Source: Arthrobacter terricola (lineage in GTDB: Bacteria; Actinomycetota; Actinomycetes; Actinomycetales; Micrococcaceae). Taken from it: a stretch of DNA of 64,000 nt. The stretch's first letter is position 1. Every line of letters begins with the position of its first letter. The notes under the pieces were generated by a model that saw nothing but the letters and a program-made list of their open reading frames with translations, was not told the origin of the DNA and searched no databases. Both the position numbers and the translations under genes were made by a program. The stretch lies in NCBI RefSeq assembly GCF_004354015.1, contig NZ_SMRU01000009.1:56532-120531 (forward strand), written 5' to 3'. Shown piece after piece: positions 49,913 to 59,366 of the stretch.

Positions 49913-50785
49913 ATGGCCACCCTGATGGACGCAGACACCCTCAAAAACCGCATGGATGCGGGCCTGCGGACGGTACTTCTTGATGTCCGATGGGTGCTGG
50001 GCGATCCGCACGGCCATTCGCACTTCCGGCAGGGGCACATCCCAGGCGCCGTCTACGTCGACTTGCACAACGAGCTGGCCGATCCCACCGCCGAAGGCGA
50101 AGGCCGCCATCCTTTGCCGAAGACGGCTGCCCTTCAGCAAAGCGCGCGGGCGTGGGGCGTCAACGACGGCGATACCGTCGTCGCGTATGACGACAGCGGC
50201 AACATGGCAGCGGCCCGGCTGTGGTGGCTCCTTCGCGACGCCGGTTTCCATTCGGTTTTCCTGCTCGACGGCGGATTGGGCGCCTGGCGCTCGGCGGGCT
50301 ATCCGCTGGCGCAGGACGAGGACCATCCCGCACCCGGCAATGTAGTGCTCGGCCACGGGCACATGCCCGCCATCAGCATGGACGAAGCCGCTGATTGGCA
50401 CCGCCACGGGATCCTCCTCGACGCCCGCGCCGGCGAGCGCTATCGCGGCGAGATCGAACCCGTCGATCCCCGTGCCGGACATATTCCCGGAGCCATCAGT
50501 GCGCCCACCGGAGCAAACCTCGACTCCGACGGCGCCTTCAGGGATTCGGCCGGTCTACGCGCACGATTCGCGGAGCTTGGGATCGCCGACGGCACGAAAG
50601 TAGCGGTGTATTGCGGTTCAGGGGTGACGGCGTCGCACGAAATCGCTGCCTTGGAGGTTGCCGGCATTAAGGCTGCCTTGTTCCCGGGTTCCTTCTCGCA
50701 ATGGTCTTCCTTCGAGCCCAACCCCGTGGCCACCGGAGCGGAGCCGCTTGGCCGTGCCGAAGTCCGGAACCCCGCCGGCCAGTGA
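49913..50785 (+). CDS. sseA: 3-mercaptopyruvate/thiosulfate sulfurtransferase
   Basis: 290 residues, two rhodanese domains. N-terminal inactive domain (LLDVRWVLGDPHGH), C-terminal active loop YCGSGVTA with catalytic Cys near 237. AAGGAGAT before the ATG. It moves sulfur from 3-mercaptopyruvate to acceptors. Divergence from the Cds1 gene suggests a shared sulfur-handling promoter region. Confidence 0.85.
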   Translation: MATLMDADTLKNRMDAGLRTVLLDVRWVLGDPHGHSHFRQGHIPGAVYVDLHNELADPTAEGEGRHPLPKTAALQQSARAWGVNDGDTVVAYDDSGNMAAARLWWLLRDAGFHSVFLLDGGLGAWRSAGYPLAQDEDHPAPGNVVLGHGHMPAISMDEAADWHRHGILLDARAGERYRGEIEPVDPRAGHIPGAISAPTGANLDSDGAFRDSAGLRARFAELGIADGTKVAVYCGSGVTASHEIAALEVAGIKAALFPGSFSQWSSFEPNPVATGAEPLGRAEVRNPAGQ

Positions 50786-50876
50786 AGCCGCCAGCCGGTG
50801 AAGCCGCCGAATCGGGGGCGTTACGAGCCGTTTCCGGAGAGTGGCACAACATGAGGGGCAGGGGTAGCGTCGAACC

Positions 50877-52040
50877 ATGACTCCCGGACGACCTGTTCCT
50901 CCTCCCTTGGGCAAGCACCTTACCTTGGGCGATGCCGACTCCAGTTCGGCCGGCGACGGCGTTCGGACGCTTGCGGCCGCTTATGGCGCGACGTCTCCCG
51001 GGAGCGGTCTTGTCCCGCTGACCATCGTCCGGCGCGCACCCAAGCCCGACGACGTCGAGATCGAGATCGAATTCTGCGGCCTGTGCCACTCCGATGTTCA
51101 CTCGACGCGCGGTGAATGGGGAATGCGGAATTATCCGTTGGTCCCGGGACACGAGATCGTGGGCCGGGTCCGCAGCGTGGGCTCCGCGATTCACGACTTC
51201 GCACCCGGGGACAGGGTGGGCGTCGGTTGCCTGGTGGACTCCTGCGGCGAGTGTGAGAGCTGCCTTGAGGGACTGGAGCAGTACTGTGAACGCGGGAACG
51301 TGGGCACGTACGGGGCGAAGGACGCCCGGAATGGCGATTCCATCACGCAGGGGGGCTATTCAACTTCCGTAGTCGTGGACCGCCGTTTTGTCCTTCGCAT
51401 TCCCGAAAGCCTGGACCCGGCTGAGGCGGCGCCGCTGCTTTGCGCGGGCATCACTACGTATTCGCCGTTGCGCTACTTCGATGTCGAGGAAGGGGACGTC
51501 GTGGGAATCGTCGGGCTCGGCGGGTTGGGCCACATCGCCGTCAAGCTCGCGAAGGTGATGGGCGCGCATGTGGTGGTCTTCACGACGTCGGAGGCCAAGG
51601 TCGAAGCGGCACGCGAGTTGGGCGCGGATGGCGTCATTCTTTCGACGGACAGCGACGCCATGGAGGGTGCCGAGCGCACAGTGGACCTCATCATCGATAC
51701 CGTGGCGGCTCCGCATGACCTGGATCCCTACTTCCGTTCCTTGCGCCTGGACGGTGCCCTCTTCCAGTTGGGCCTTCCTGCCACTGACATGCCGCCGGTC
51801 AAGCCGGGCTCGTTGATGCGTCGCCGGCTCGCCTACGTCGGATCGTCGATCGGCGGCATTGCCGAGACCCAGGAAATGCTGGATTTCTGCGCGGAACACG
51901 GAGTCGCGAGCGACATCGAAATCGTCACCGCGGACCAGCTCAACGACGCCTACGACCGCATGGTCGCCGGCGACGTGAAATACCGCTTCGTCCTAGATAC
52001 CAAGACACTCCATACCCCTTCGGAAAAGGCAGACGCATGA
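50877..52040 (+). CDS. Zinc-dependent NAD(P) alcohol dehydrogenase (AdhC/CAD type)
   Basis: 387 residues. Catalytic zinc Cys in EFCGLCHSDVHS, structural zinc in CLVDSCGECESCLEGLEQYC, nucleotide site VGLGGLGHIAVKLA. Closest to the cinnamyl-alcohol/aldehyde reductase group. ATGA overlap with the HIT gene. Confidence 0.88.
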   Translation: MTPGRPVPPPLGKHLTLGDADSSSAGDGVRTLAAAYGATSPGSGLVPLTIVRRAPKPDDVEIEIEFCGLCHSDVHSTRGEWGMRNYPLVPGHEIVGRVRSVGSAIHDFAPGDRVGVGCLVDSCGECESCLEGLEQYCERGNVGTYGAKDARNGDSITQGGYSTSVVVDRRFVLRIPESLDPAEAAPLLCAGITTYSPLRYFDVEEGDVVGIVGLGGLGHIAVKLAKVMGAHVVVFTTSEAKVEAARELGADGVILSTDSDAMEGAERTVDLIIDTVAAPHDLDPYFRSLRLDGALFQLGLPATDMPPVKPGSLMRRRLAYVGSSIGGIAETQEMLDFCAEHGVASDIEIVTADQLNDAYDRMVAGDVKYRFVLDTKTLHTPSEKADA

Positions 52041-52465
52041 GCACCCTGTTTACCAAAATCATCAACGGCGAGATTCCCGGTCGGTTCGTCTGGAAAGACG
52101 AGGACGTGGTGGCTTTCCTGACCATTGCTCCGCTCACCGACGGGCATACCTTGGTGGTTCCTCGACAAGAGGTGGATCGTTGGACCGACTCGGATCCGGA
52201 GCTCCTTGGCAAGGTCATGTCCGTGGCGCAAACCATTGGACAGGCGCAGGTGAAGGTGTTCGGGGCTCCACGGGCCGGCCTGTCGGTGGTCGGTTTCGAA
52301 GTGGAGCACTTCCACGTTCACGTCTTCCCGGCCAACTCGCTGGCCGACTTCGACTTCGGTTCGGTGGACCACCACCCGGACCCCGCGGTACTCGATGCCA
52401 ACGCGGCGAAGCTCCGCGCCGGACTGGTCGATGCCGGGCACGCGGAATTCGTGCCGGCGGACTGA
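52037..52465 (+). CDS. HIT-family nucleotide hydrolase
   Basis: 142 residues. HIT motif HFHVHVFP (about 97-104) with the catalytic central His. It would cleave nucleoside phosphoramidates or similar. Coupled to the dehydrogenase gene, so possibly in aldehyde or nucleotide detoxification. Confidence 0.88.
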   Translation: MSTLFTKIINGEIPGRFVWKDEDVVAFLTIAPLTDGHTLVVPRQEVDRWTDSDPELLGKVMSVAQTIGQAQVKVFGAPRAGLSVVGFEVEHFHVHVFPANSLADFDFGSVDHHPDPAVLDANAAKLRAGLVDAGHAEFVPAD

Positions 52466-52486
52466 ACCGCTTCGCAGGAGATGCGG

Positions 52487-55400
52487 CTACGCCGGCGCCA
52501 GTGCCTGGTTGAGCGCGGTCCGGATGCGCTTTTCCGAAACCGAGTACGCCGTGCCGAGTTCGACGGCGAAGAGGCTCACCCGGAGCTCCTCGATCATCCA
52601 GCGCACGCGTGTTAGTTCCGCCCCTGCCCGACGCCCGGGCAGCAAGGCCGACACGGCGTCGTCGTAGTCGTCCTCCAACGCTTGGACCGCGGACATATTG
52701 AGTCCGTCGCGTTGGACGTTGCCGGGGAGCTTCTCAAGGCGCTTCTCGATCGCGGCCAGGTACCTCGGCAGGTGGCTGAGCTGCGCGTAACCCGACTGTG
52801 CCACAAAACCGGGATACACGAGTTGTTCCAGCTGGCTCTTCATGTCGTTGAGGGCGCTGATGAGGGAAAGGCTCGTGCTGCCCTTGAGTTGCTTCTCGAT
52901 GCGTCGGGTGCTCGCCAAAACGCGTTCGACGACGGCGGTCACGGTGAATACCGTATCGATCAGATCCGCCCGGACCAGTTCGTACAGGGCATCGAAGGCC
53001 GCTTTGTCCCACGGAAGCTCAGCCGGGACGAGCTTGTCGATGGCTGCGAGAACGCAGTCGGCGATCAACGCTGCCACGGAACCGTGCGGGTTCTGGCTGA
53101 ACGTGAGCTTCTCGGTGTTGTTCAGGTGCTCGAGGACATAGCGGTCCGGGGAAGGAACCCGCAGCGCGAGAAAACGGATGACACCTCCGCGCATTGCGGC
53201 TTCCTGTTCGGTCCGCGTTTGGAAGACACGCAGTGCCACGGACTTGCCTTCGTCCACCAATGCCGGGAAACCGGTGACGTCGTGCCCTTTGACCATGCGG
53301 GTCACTTGGCGTTGGATCGTCCCGACGGTCCATTGCGTGAGTCCGGTCTGCTCTGCCAGGAAACCGGCGCCCTGCGGCGCGGGAACGGCTTCGCCGCTGC
53401 CCCGGGAAGGCGCGGGTGCCCCTGCGGTCCGCTCCGGCGTCGGGCCCTTGGCGCGGGCGGCCTTCGCGGGCGTTGCGCCGAGCGACTCGGCGATGGCCCG
53501 GCGGGTGGCGGGCGCGAGCTGCTCCTGGAGCGCGGCGAGGTCTTTTCCTTCGCCGAGGACCTTTCCACGGCTGTCGACCACTTTGAAACTGACACGGAGG
53601 TGGGGAGGCACCGCATCCCAGTTCCAGGAGCCCGGCGGGATGATGTGCCCGCGGAGGCGGCGCAACACCAGTTCGAGGGACGGTTCGAGCTCGTCCGTCG
53701 CGGGATCGAAGCCGTCCTCCAGGGCTGCGGCTGCTTGCCGGGCGACATCGGGTGCTGGAACGAAGTTCTTGCGGACCTGTTTCGGCAAGGACTTGATCAA
53801 GGCCGTGACGAGGTCCACTCTTTGGCCGGGAATCTGCCAGCGGAAGGCGGCGTCGTCGAGCTGGTTGAGAAAGAGGACGGGAACCTCGGCGGTGACGCCG
53901 TCGGACGGATTCGGTGGGGAACCGGGCGCCACCGGGTGGAACTCGTAGCTCAGTGGCAGTTCGAAACCCTTGTGCAGCCAGGTTTTCGGGTACGCGGAAT
54001 CGTCCAGGGATTCCGCGTCGTCGCTCATCAGGAGCGATTGGTCGAAATCAAGCAGGGTTGGATCCTGCTGGCGGGCATCCTTCCACCATTTGTCGAAGTG
54101 CCGTTCGGAGACCACGTCCTTGCCGATCCGGGCGTCGTAGAACTCGAAAAGGGTGTGGTCGTCCACCAGGATGTCGCGGCGGCGCATCCTGGTTTCCAGC
54201 TCTTCGATCTCGTTGAGCAAGGCCCGGTTGCGGTGGAAGAACTTGTGGTGGGTTTTCCAGTCGCCCTCCACGAGGGCATGGCGGATGAAGAGTTCGCGGC
54301 ACAGTTCGGGGTCGATCCGGCCATAGTTGACTCGGCGGTTCGGGATGATGGGAACGCCGTACAGCGTCACCTTCTCGTGCGCCATGACCGAGCCGCTCCG
54401 GGCAGACCAGTGGGGCTCGCTGTAGGAGTGCTTGACGAGCTCCGGAGCGACTTGCTCGGCCCACAGGGGATCGAACTTCGCCGCGATCCTGGCCCACAGC
54501 CGGCTGGTTTCCACCAGTTCGGCCGCCATGACGAACGCCGGTGACTTCTTGAAAAGGGCCGAGCCCGGAAAGATCGCGAAGCGGCTGCCGCGGGCTCCGG
54601 CATATTCGCGCTTCCGCTCATCCAGCAGGCCGATGTGGCTCAGCAGGCCGGACAGCAAACTAATGTGGATGCCCTCGTTGTTGCCCACGGGATCGGCCTC
54701 GCGCTTGTTGTCGATCGTGATGCCGAGCGGCTTGGCGAGTTGGCGCAATTGCTGGAAGAGGTCCTGCCACTCGCGGATGCGGAGGTAGTTGATGAACTCA
54801 TTCCTGCACAAACGGCGGAATTGGGTGGAGGAGAGTTCGTGCTGCTTCTCCTGGATGTAGTTCCACAAATTCAGGAACCCCGTAAAGTCGGAGTTTTCGT
54901 CCCGGAAGCGGGCGTGCTTCTCCGCCGCCAATTGCTGCTTGTCGGTTGGCCGCTCGCGAGGATCCTGGATGGTGAGTGCAGCTGCCAGGATCATGACTTC
55001 CTTCACGCAGCCGCGCTTTCCGGCCTCGACGATCATGCGGCCCAAGCGGGGATCGACCGGCAGTTGCGCGAGTTTCTGCCCGACGGCGGTCAGCCCGCCG
55101 CCGCTGCCCTGGCCGCCCCTTGCTGCCTGGCCGCCTCGGCGCCCGTTTCCGCCGTCGCCGGCCCGGGGCGCGCCCGCATCACCTGGACGGGCAGCGCTGA
55201 GGGCACCGAGCTCGCGCAACAGCATGACGCCGTCGTTGATGGCGCGGGAGTCCGGAGGCTCAACGAACGGAAAGTTCTCGACGTCTTTAGGGCCCCGGGC
55301 CACGCCCATTGCCGTCATCTGCAGGATGACGGCGGCCAGGTTGGTCCTGAGGATCTCGGGATCGGTGAATTGCGGGCGGGACTCGAAGTCTTCTTCCGAA

Positions 55401-56503
55401 TAGAGCCGGATGGCGATGCCCTCTGAGACACGGCCACAACGGCCCGAGCGCTGACTTGCCGATGCTTGCGAAACACGTTCAATCGGCAGCCGCTGCACTT
55501 TGGTCCGGTGCGAGTATCGGGAAATGCGGGCCGTGCCGGTATCGATGACGTACTTGATGCCGGGAACCGTCAGCGACGTCTCCGCGACGTTGGTGGCGAG
55601 GACGATCCTCCTTTTGCCGCCGGGGTTGAAGACCCTGTGCTGCTCCTGCAGGCTCAACCGGGCGAACAGCGGCAGGACTTCGGTGCCGGTCAGCCGCCGA
55701 TTGGACTGGATCCGGCCGTTAAGCGCCTCCGCGGCGTCCCGGATTTCACGCTCGCCCGAGAAGAAGATCAGGATGTCTCCCGGCGCTTCGAGGGCGAGTT
55801 CGTCGACGGCGTCACACACCGCGTCGAGGGGATCGCGGTCTTCCTCGAGTTCGTCGTCGGACGAGTCCTCATCTTCGCCGGTTCCGGCGGACGGTTGCGA
55901 CAGCGGGCGGTAGCGGATTTCCACCGGGTAGGTCCGGCCGGAGACCTCGATGATCGGCGCCGGCTCCTCTTCGCTGCCGAAATGCTTCGCGAACCGCTCG
56001 GGGTCGATTGTGGCCGAGGTGATAATGACCTTCAGGTCCGGCCGCTGCGGCAGGATCCGCTTGAGGTAGCCGAGGATGAAGTCGATGTTGAGGCTTCGCT
56101 CGTGTGCCTCGTCGATAATGATGGCGCTGTATTTCCGCAGCAGTTTGTCCCGCTGGATTTCCGCCAGGAGGATGCCGTCGGTCATCAGCTTGATCTTGGT
56201 GCCCTTGCTGACCTCGCCGGTGAAGCGGACCTGGAAGCCCACCTCCTGCCCGATCTCCACGCCCATCTCGAAAGCGATGCGTTCGGCAACAGTCCTGGCG
56301 GCGAGGCGCCGCGGCTGGGTGTGGCCGATCAAACCCTTGTCTCCCAGGCCGAGTTCAAGGCACATCTTGGGGATCTGGGTGGTCTTGCCGGAACCAGTTT
56401 CGCCGGCGATGATGGTCACCTGGTTAGCGGCGATGGCCGCCATCAAGTCCTCGCGGCGCTCGGAGACCGGCAGCTCTGCGGGGTAGGAAATGTGAAGTGT
56501 CAT
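52487..56503 (-). CDS. hrpA: ATP-dependent RNA helicase HrpA
   Basis: 1338 residues. Walker A GETGSGKTTQIPK (about 34-46), DEAH in IIIDEAHERSLN, SAT and the QRSGRCGRV motif VI. The acidic insertion GEDEDSSDDELEEDRDP in the helicase core and the large C-terminal region (about 700-1338) are usual for actinobacterial HrpA. It unwinds RNA in rescue of collided ribosomes and RNA processing. Confidence 0.92.
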   Translation of the reverse strand: MTLHISYPAELPVSERREDLMAAIAANQVTIIAGETGSGKTTQIPKMCLELGLGDKGLIGHTQPRRLAARTVAERIAFEMGVEIGQEVGFQVRFTGEVSKGTKIKLMTDGILLAEIQRDKLLRKYSAIIIDEAHERSLNIDFILGYLKRILPQRPDLKVIITSATIDPERFAKHFGSEEEPAPIIEVSGRTYPVEIRYRPLSQPSAGTGEDEDSSDDELEEDRDPLDAVCDAVDELALEAPGDILIFFSGEREIRDAAEALNGRIQSNRRLTGTEVLPLFARLSLQEQHRVFNPGGKRRIVLATNVAETSLTVPGIKYVIDTGTARISRYSHRTKVQRLPIERVSQASASQRSGRCGRVSEGIAIRLYSEEDFESRPQFTDPEILRTNLAAVILQMTAMGVARGPKDVENFPFVEPPDSRAINDGVMLLRELGALSAARPGDAGAPRAGDGGNGRRGGQAARGGQGSGGGLTAVGQKLAQLPVDPRLGRMIVEAGKRGCVKEVMILAAALTIQDPRERPTDKQQLAAEKHARFRDENSDFTGFLNLWNYIQEKQHELSSTQFRRLCRNEFINYLRIREWQDLFQQLRQLAKPLGITIDNKREADPVGNNEGIHISLLSGLLSHIGLLDERKREYAGARGSRFAIFPGSALFKKSPAFVMAAELVETSRLWARIAAKFDPLWAEQVAPELVKHSYSEPHWSARSGSVMAHEKVTLYGVPIIPNRRVNYGRIDPELCRELFIRHALVEGDWKTHHKFFHRNRALLNEIEELETRMRRRDILVDDHTLFEFYDARIGKDVVSERHFDKWWKDARQQDPTLLDFDQSLLMSDDAESLDDSAYPKTWLHKGFELPLSYEFHPVAPGSPPNPSDGVTAEVPVLFLNQLDDAAFRWQIPGQRVDLVTALIKSLPKQVRKNFVPAPDVARQAAAALEDGFDPATDELEPSLELVLRRLRGHIIPPGSWNWDAVPPHLRVSFKVVDSRGKVLGEGKDLAALQEQLAPATRRAIAESLGATPAKAARAKGPTPERTAGAPAPSRGSGEAVPAPQGAGFLAEQTGLTQWTVGTIQRQVTRMVKGHDVTGFPALVDEGKSVALRVFQTRTEQEAAMRGGVIRFLALRVPSPDRYVLEHLNNTEKLTFSQNPHGSVAALIADCVLAAIDKLVPAELPWDKAAFDALYELVRADLIDTVFTVTAVVERVLASTRRIEKQLKGSTSLSLISALNDMKSQLEQLVYPGFVAQSGYAQLSHLPRYLAAIEKRLEKLPGNVQRDGLNMSAVQALEDDYDDAVSALLPGRRAGAELTRVRWMIEELRVSLFAVELGTAYSVSEKRIRTALNQALAPA

Positions 56504-56516
56504 GGCTGCTGACAGT

Positions 56517-57502
56517 CTACTGTGGCGGCGCCTCCGCTTGCAGGACGCGGGTTCCGGCAGCCTTCCCCAACCGCGCGGCCATGGTGCGGGCGTAATCCTT
56601 GAATTCCTCCGGGGCGATGATTTCGAAGTCCATGCCCAAGGATGCGAGGTGGGCGGCAGGCTGCGCCAGGCTGTCCCAGCCGGCGCGCAGCAGCGTCGCG
56701 TTCCCGCCGTCGTCGCTCAAACTGGCCAGTTGCGGACCCACGACGGCGGCCACCTCGCCGAGCGGCGCGTGCAGGCGGACGACGACGTCATAGCGGTAGG
56801 GGGACCGCGTCACGGACCGTTGGACATAATCCGCCAGGTCATTGGCGGGCAGTGGTCGTGGTGAGTATTTCCTGCGTTCCACGGGCAGTGAAGCGATCCG
56901 GTCGGCCCGGAAGGTCCGCCAGTCCTCCCTATCAACGTCCCATGCCACCAAGTACCAGCGTCGGCCGGTGTCCACCAAACCGTACGGTTCCACGAGCCGC
57001 CGCGCGGTATCGCCGTTGGCCTTGGCGTAATCGAAGCTGAGCTGGCGCTTGTCAGCAATGGCGGCTGAAACAACCGTGAGTTGTTGCGGGTCCACCGACG
57101 CTGCATTGCTTGGCAGGTGGTCACGGCAGCTTTCAGCATCGCGAATTTGGGCCGGAGCCGTGAAGGCAGCACTTGCTCGAGTTTGGCGAGTGCGCGTACC
57201 GATGCTTCGCCGATGCCGGCAACAGGACCGGCTGCCACGGAGTTCAATCCCAAGGCGACAGCGAGTGCTTCGTTGTCGTCTAGGAGGAGCGGCGGGAGCT
57301 GGGCTCCCGCACCCAGCTGGTAGCCGCCTGCGATGCCTGGTGACGCATGGATGGGGTATCCGAGGTTCCGGAGTTTATCGATGTCGCGCCGGACGGTCCG
57401 TTCAGTGACTCCCATGCGCTTGGCCAATTCCGGACCCGACCATTCACGCCGGACCTGCAACAAGGAAAGCAATTGCAGCAGCCTGGCGGAAGTTTGAATC
57501 AT
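56517..57502 (-). pseudogene. Frameshifted YafY/WYL-domain HTH regulator
   Basis: The N-terminal DeoR-type HTH (MIQTSARLLQLLSLLQVRR ... ERTVRRDIDKL) and the C-terminal WYL domain (VDPQQLTVVSAAIADKRQLSF ... GRRWYLVAWDVDREDWRTF) are in two frames. They join if one base is restored near 57114-57120, in a GGCAGGTGG stretch where an extra G would give a continuous reading through TTLPSNAASVDPQQL. It is a genuine frameshift or a sequencing error in the short G run. Otherwise full-length (about 328 aa). Confidence 0.85.
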
Positions 57503-57606
57503 GGATTGAATCTAGCCCACCATCCAGGCTATACGGACAACAATCGTCCTTATTTGAGGGCACCCTTAACGGGCGGCGTTGATCCGGCGGGGCTCGGCGG
57601 GCGGCG

Positions 57607-57774
57607 CTAGAAGACGCGCGCCGTCCAGCACGAGTTGTTGGGCAGTTCCCGCGAGGTCCACGGCTCTGAACGATCGGGAGAAATGTTGCTGCTGCCGCCG
57701 CGAAGGACCGCCGAAACGGTGCCTGCGAGCGTCATGAGGAGGACGATGAACACTAAGACTCCGACGATTTCCAT
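57607..57774 (-). CDS. Single-pass membrane mini-protein, 55 aa
   Basis: Reads MEIVGVLVFIVLLMTLAGTV, a membrane helix followed by a polar tail. GATGGAG precedes the ATG. Lies between the WYL pseudogene and a GlxA-type regulator, divergent from the latter. Function unknown. Confidence 0.55.
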   Translation of the reverse strand: MEIVGVLVFIVLLMTLAGTVSAVLRGGSSNISPDRSEPWTSRELPNNSCWTARVF

Positions 57775-57809
57775 GACTCCATCGTGTTCCCGATCCCGCC
57801 CACAAAACA

Positions 57810-57846
57810 GTGGCAGAAATGCCCACTATCGACGATTTTCTGCCAC
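57810..57846 (+). promoter_or_regulatory. Inverted repeat ahead of the GlxA-type regulator
   Basis: GTGGCAGAAA (57810-57819) and TTTCTGCCAC (57837-57846) form a perfect 10-bp inverted repeat, 17 bases apart, ending 9 bases before the ATG. A probable AraC-family autoregulatory operator. Confidence 0.65.
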
Positions 57847-57855
57847 ACTGGAATC

Positions 57856-58824
57856 ATGTTGAAAACGGTGGCGATCATAGTTGTTCCCAACTTCTCGATC
57901 TTCGAATTCGGGACCGCCTTCGAGGTCTTCGGGATCAACCGGGAAGACCGCGGGACGGGTGTTCCGCGCTTCGAATTCAGGGTGTGCACGCCCGTCCCGG
58001 GCGACGTTCCGATGAAGTCCGGCTTGTCCATGCACGTTGACCACGGACTTGCCGCGGCCGACGACGCCGATCTGGTCATCATGGCCCCGTTTGGCCGTGA
58101 CCAGGACATTCCCGAGCCCGTGTTGGAAGCGTTGAGGGCCGCCCATGCGCGCGGTGCGTGGGTCATGTCGATCTGTTCCGGAGCCTTTGCCCTCGCCCGG
58201 GCGGGGTTGTTGGACGGCCGCCGCTGCACGACTCATTGGCATTACTCGCAGGAGCTGGCCAGTCGGTATCCGAAGGTCTGCGTGGATGAAAACGTCCTGT
58301 ACGTCCAGGACGGAACAATCATCTCGAGCGCCGGGACTGCGGCCGGAATTGACGCTTGCCTGCATCTGGTCCGCATCGAACTGGGTGCCAACGTTGCCGC
58401 GGCAATCGCACGTGACATGGTGGTCCCGCCACACCGGGATGGCGGGCAGGCCCAGTTCATCGAACGCCCCATGCCAACGTGCGGGTCCGCGCCCATGGAG
58501 GCCTTGCTGCGTTGGATGGTGGAAAACCTTGAGCACGACCACAGCGTCAACGAGTTGGCGGCCCGCATGCACATGTCGGCGCGCACTTTCGCGCGCCGCT
58601 TCCGGGCAGAGACGGGAGCCACGCCCGCGGCTTGGCTCAACTCCCAGAGGGTGCTACGGGCACAGGAACTCCTGGAAACCACGGAATTGAACATTGACGA
58701 GGTGGCCCGACGCGCGGGCTTCGGGCACTCCGTGCTGTTGAGGCACCACTTTGCCAAGGCCTTGGACACAAGTCCGCAATCGTATCGGCGGGCATTCCGC
58801 GGGCAACTGGCCGAGGTCGGCTAG
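57856..58824 (+). CDS. GlxA-family AraC regulator with DJ-1/PfpI domain
   Basis: 322 residues. DJ-1-like domain (about 1-180) with SICSGAFALARAGLLDGR, where Cys follows Ile-Ser as in glutamine-amidotransferase-like sensors, and C-terminal AraC HTH (NELAARMHMSARTFARRFRAETGATPAAWL). Start at ATG 57856, after the operator; a longer frame would include it. Effector unknown. Confidence 0.85.
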   Translation: MLKTVAIIVVPNFSIFEFGTAFEVFGINREDRGTGVPRFEFRVCTPVPGDVPMKSGLSMHVDHGLAAADDADLVIMAPFGRDQDIPEPVLEALRAAHARGAWVMSICSGAFALARAGLLDGRRCTTHWHYSQELASRYPKVCVDENVLYVQDGTIISSAGTAAGIDACLHLVRIELGANVAAAIARDMVVPPHRDGGQAQFIERPMPTCGSAPMEALLRWMVENLEHDHSVNELAARMHMSARTFARRFRAETGATPAAWLNSQRVLRAQELLETTELNIDEVARRAGFGHSVLLRHHFAKALDTSPQSYRRAFRGQLAEVG

Positions 58825-58884
58825 CTGTCCTCAGTCAGTCGGCTGGCGAAAGGCTGAATGCCCGAATCCGTCACCGGTCCAACG

Positions 58885-59265
58885 TCACCGGCCCAACGTC
58901 TCCGTGCCCTCGTTCTTGGCGTTTTCCACGAGGGTGTGCCACGGTCCGGTGATGGAGGCCTCCGGGAGGGTCGCCCGGCGTTGTCCCGCACGGATCGAAT
59001 ACATGAAACGGTCGGCTTGCCCCGCCGGCGCGCCCGCGGAGCCACTCACCGGCGCACTCGCTTGTCCTTCGGACTTTACCGCCTGCAGGCTTCCGGCTTG
59101 AGTGCCTTCGGCTGGACTTACCTTCCAGCGCGGGGGCACTGTATCCCACGGGCAGGCCTCCACGATCGGCATCCAGCGGCGCTTGTCTTCCGGACTCGTG
59201 GCGACCACAGTCCACACGCGGGTTACCCCCGCGACGCCGCCGCTGCGCTGCACTGTGATCTTCAT
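58885..59265 (-). CDS. Emfourin-like protealysin inhibitor
   Basis: 126 residues, starting MKITVQRSGGVAGVTRVWTV. The N-terminal K-I-x-x-x-R-S-G-G pattern and the partner gene, an M4 peptidase just upstream, match emfourin, the cytoplasmic inhibitor of protealysin. The middle is Ala/Gly/Ser-rich. Inhibition is inferred from gene order and motif. Confidence 0.75.
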   Translation of the reverse strand: MKITVQRSGGVAGVTRVWTVVATSPEDKRRWMPIVEACPWDTVPPRWKVSPAEGTQAGSLQAVKSEGQASAPVSGSAGAPAGQADRFMYSIRAGQRRATLPEASITGPWHTLVENAKNEGTETLGR

Positions 59266-59366
59266 GTCGCGGCCATCTTCACGTCAGGGTGATCTTCATG
59301 TCCGACCGGTTTTCCATGCTCGAGTGGTCTTCGTGGTCGGCAACTTCCGCCAGCCAATAGTGATGG

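Noticed and set aside
52682..54544. A 620-residue open frame opposite hrpA
   Set aside because: Antisense shadow of a conserved helicase with the same compositional bias and no ribosome site.
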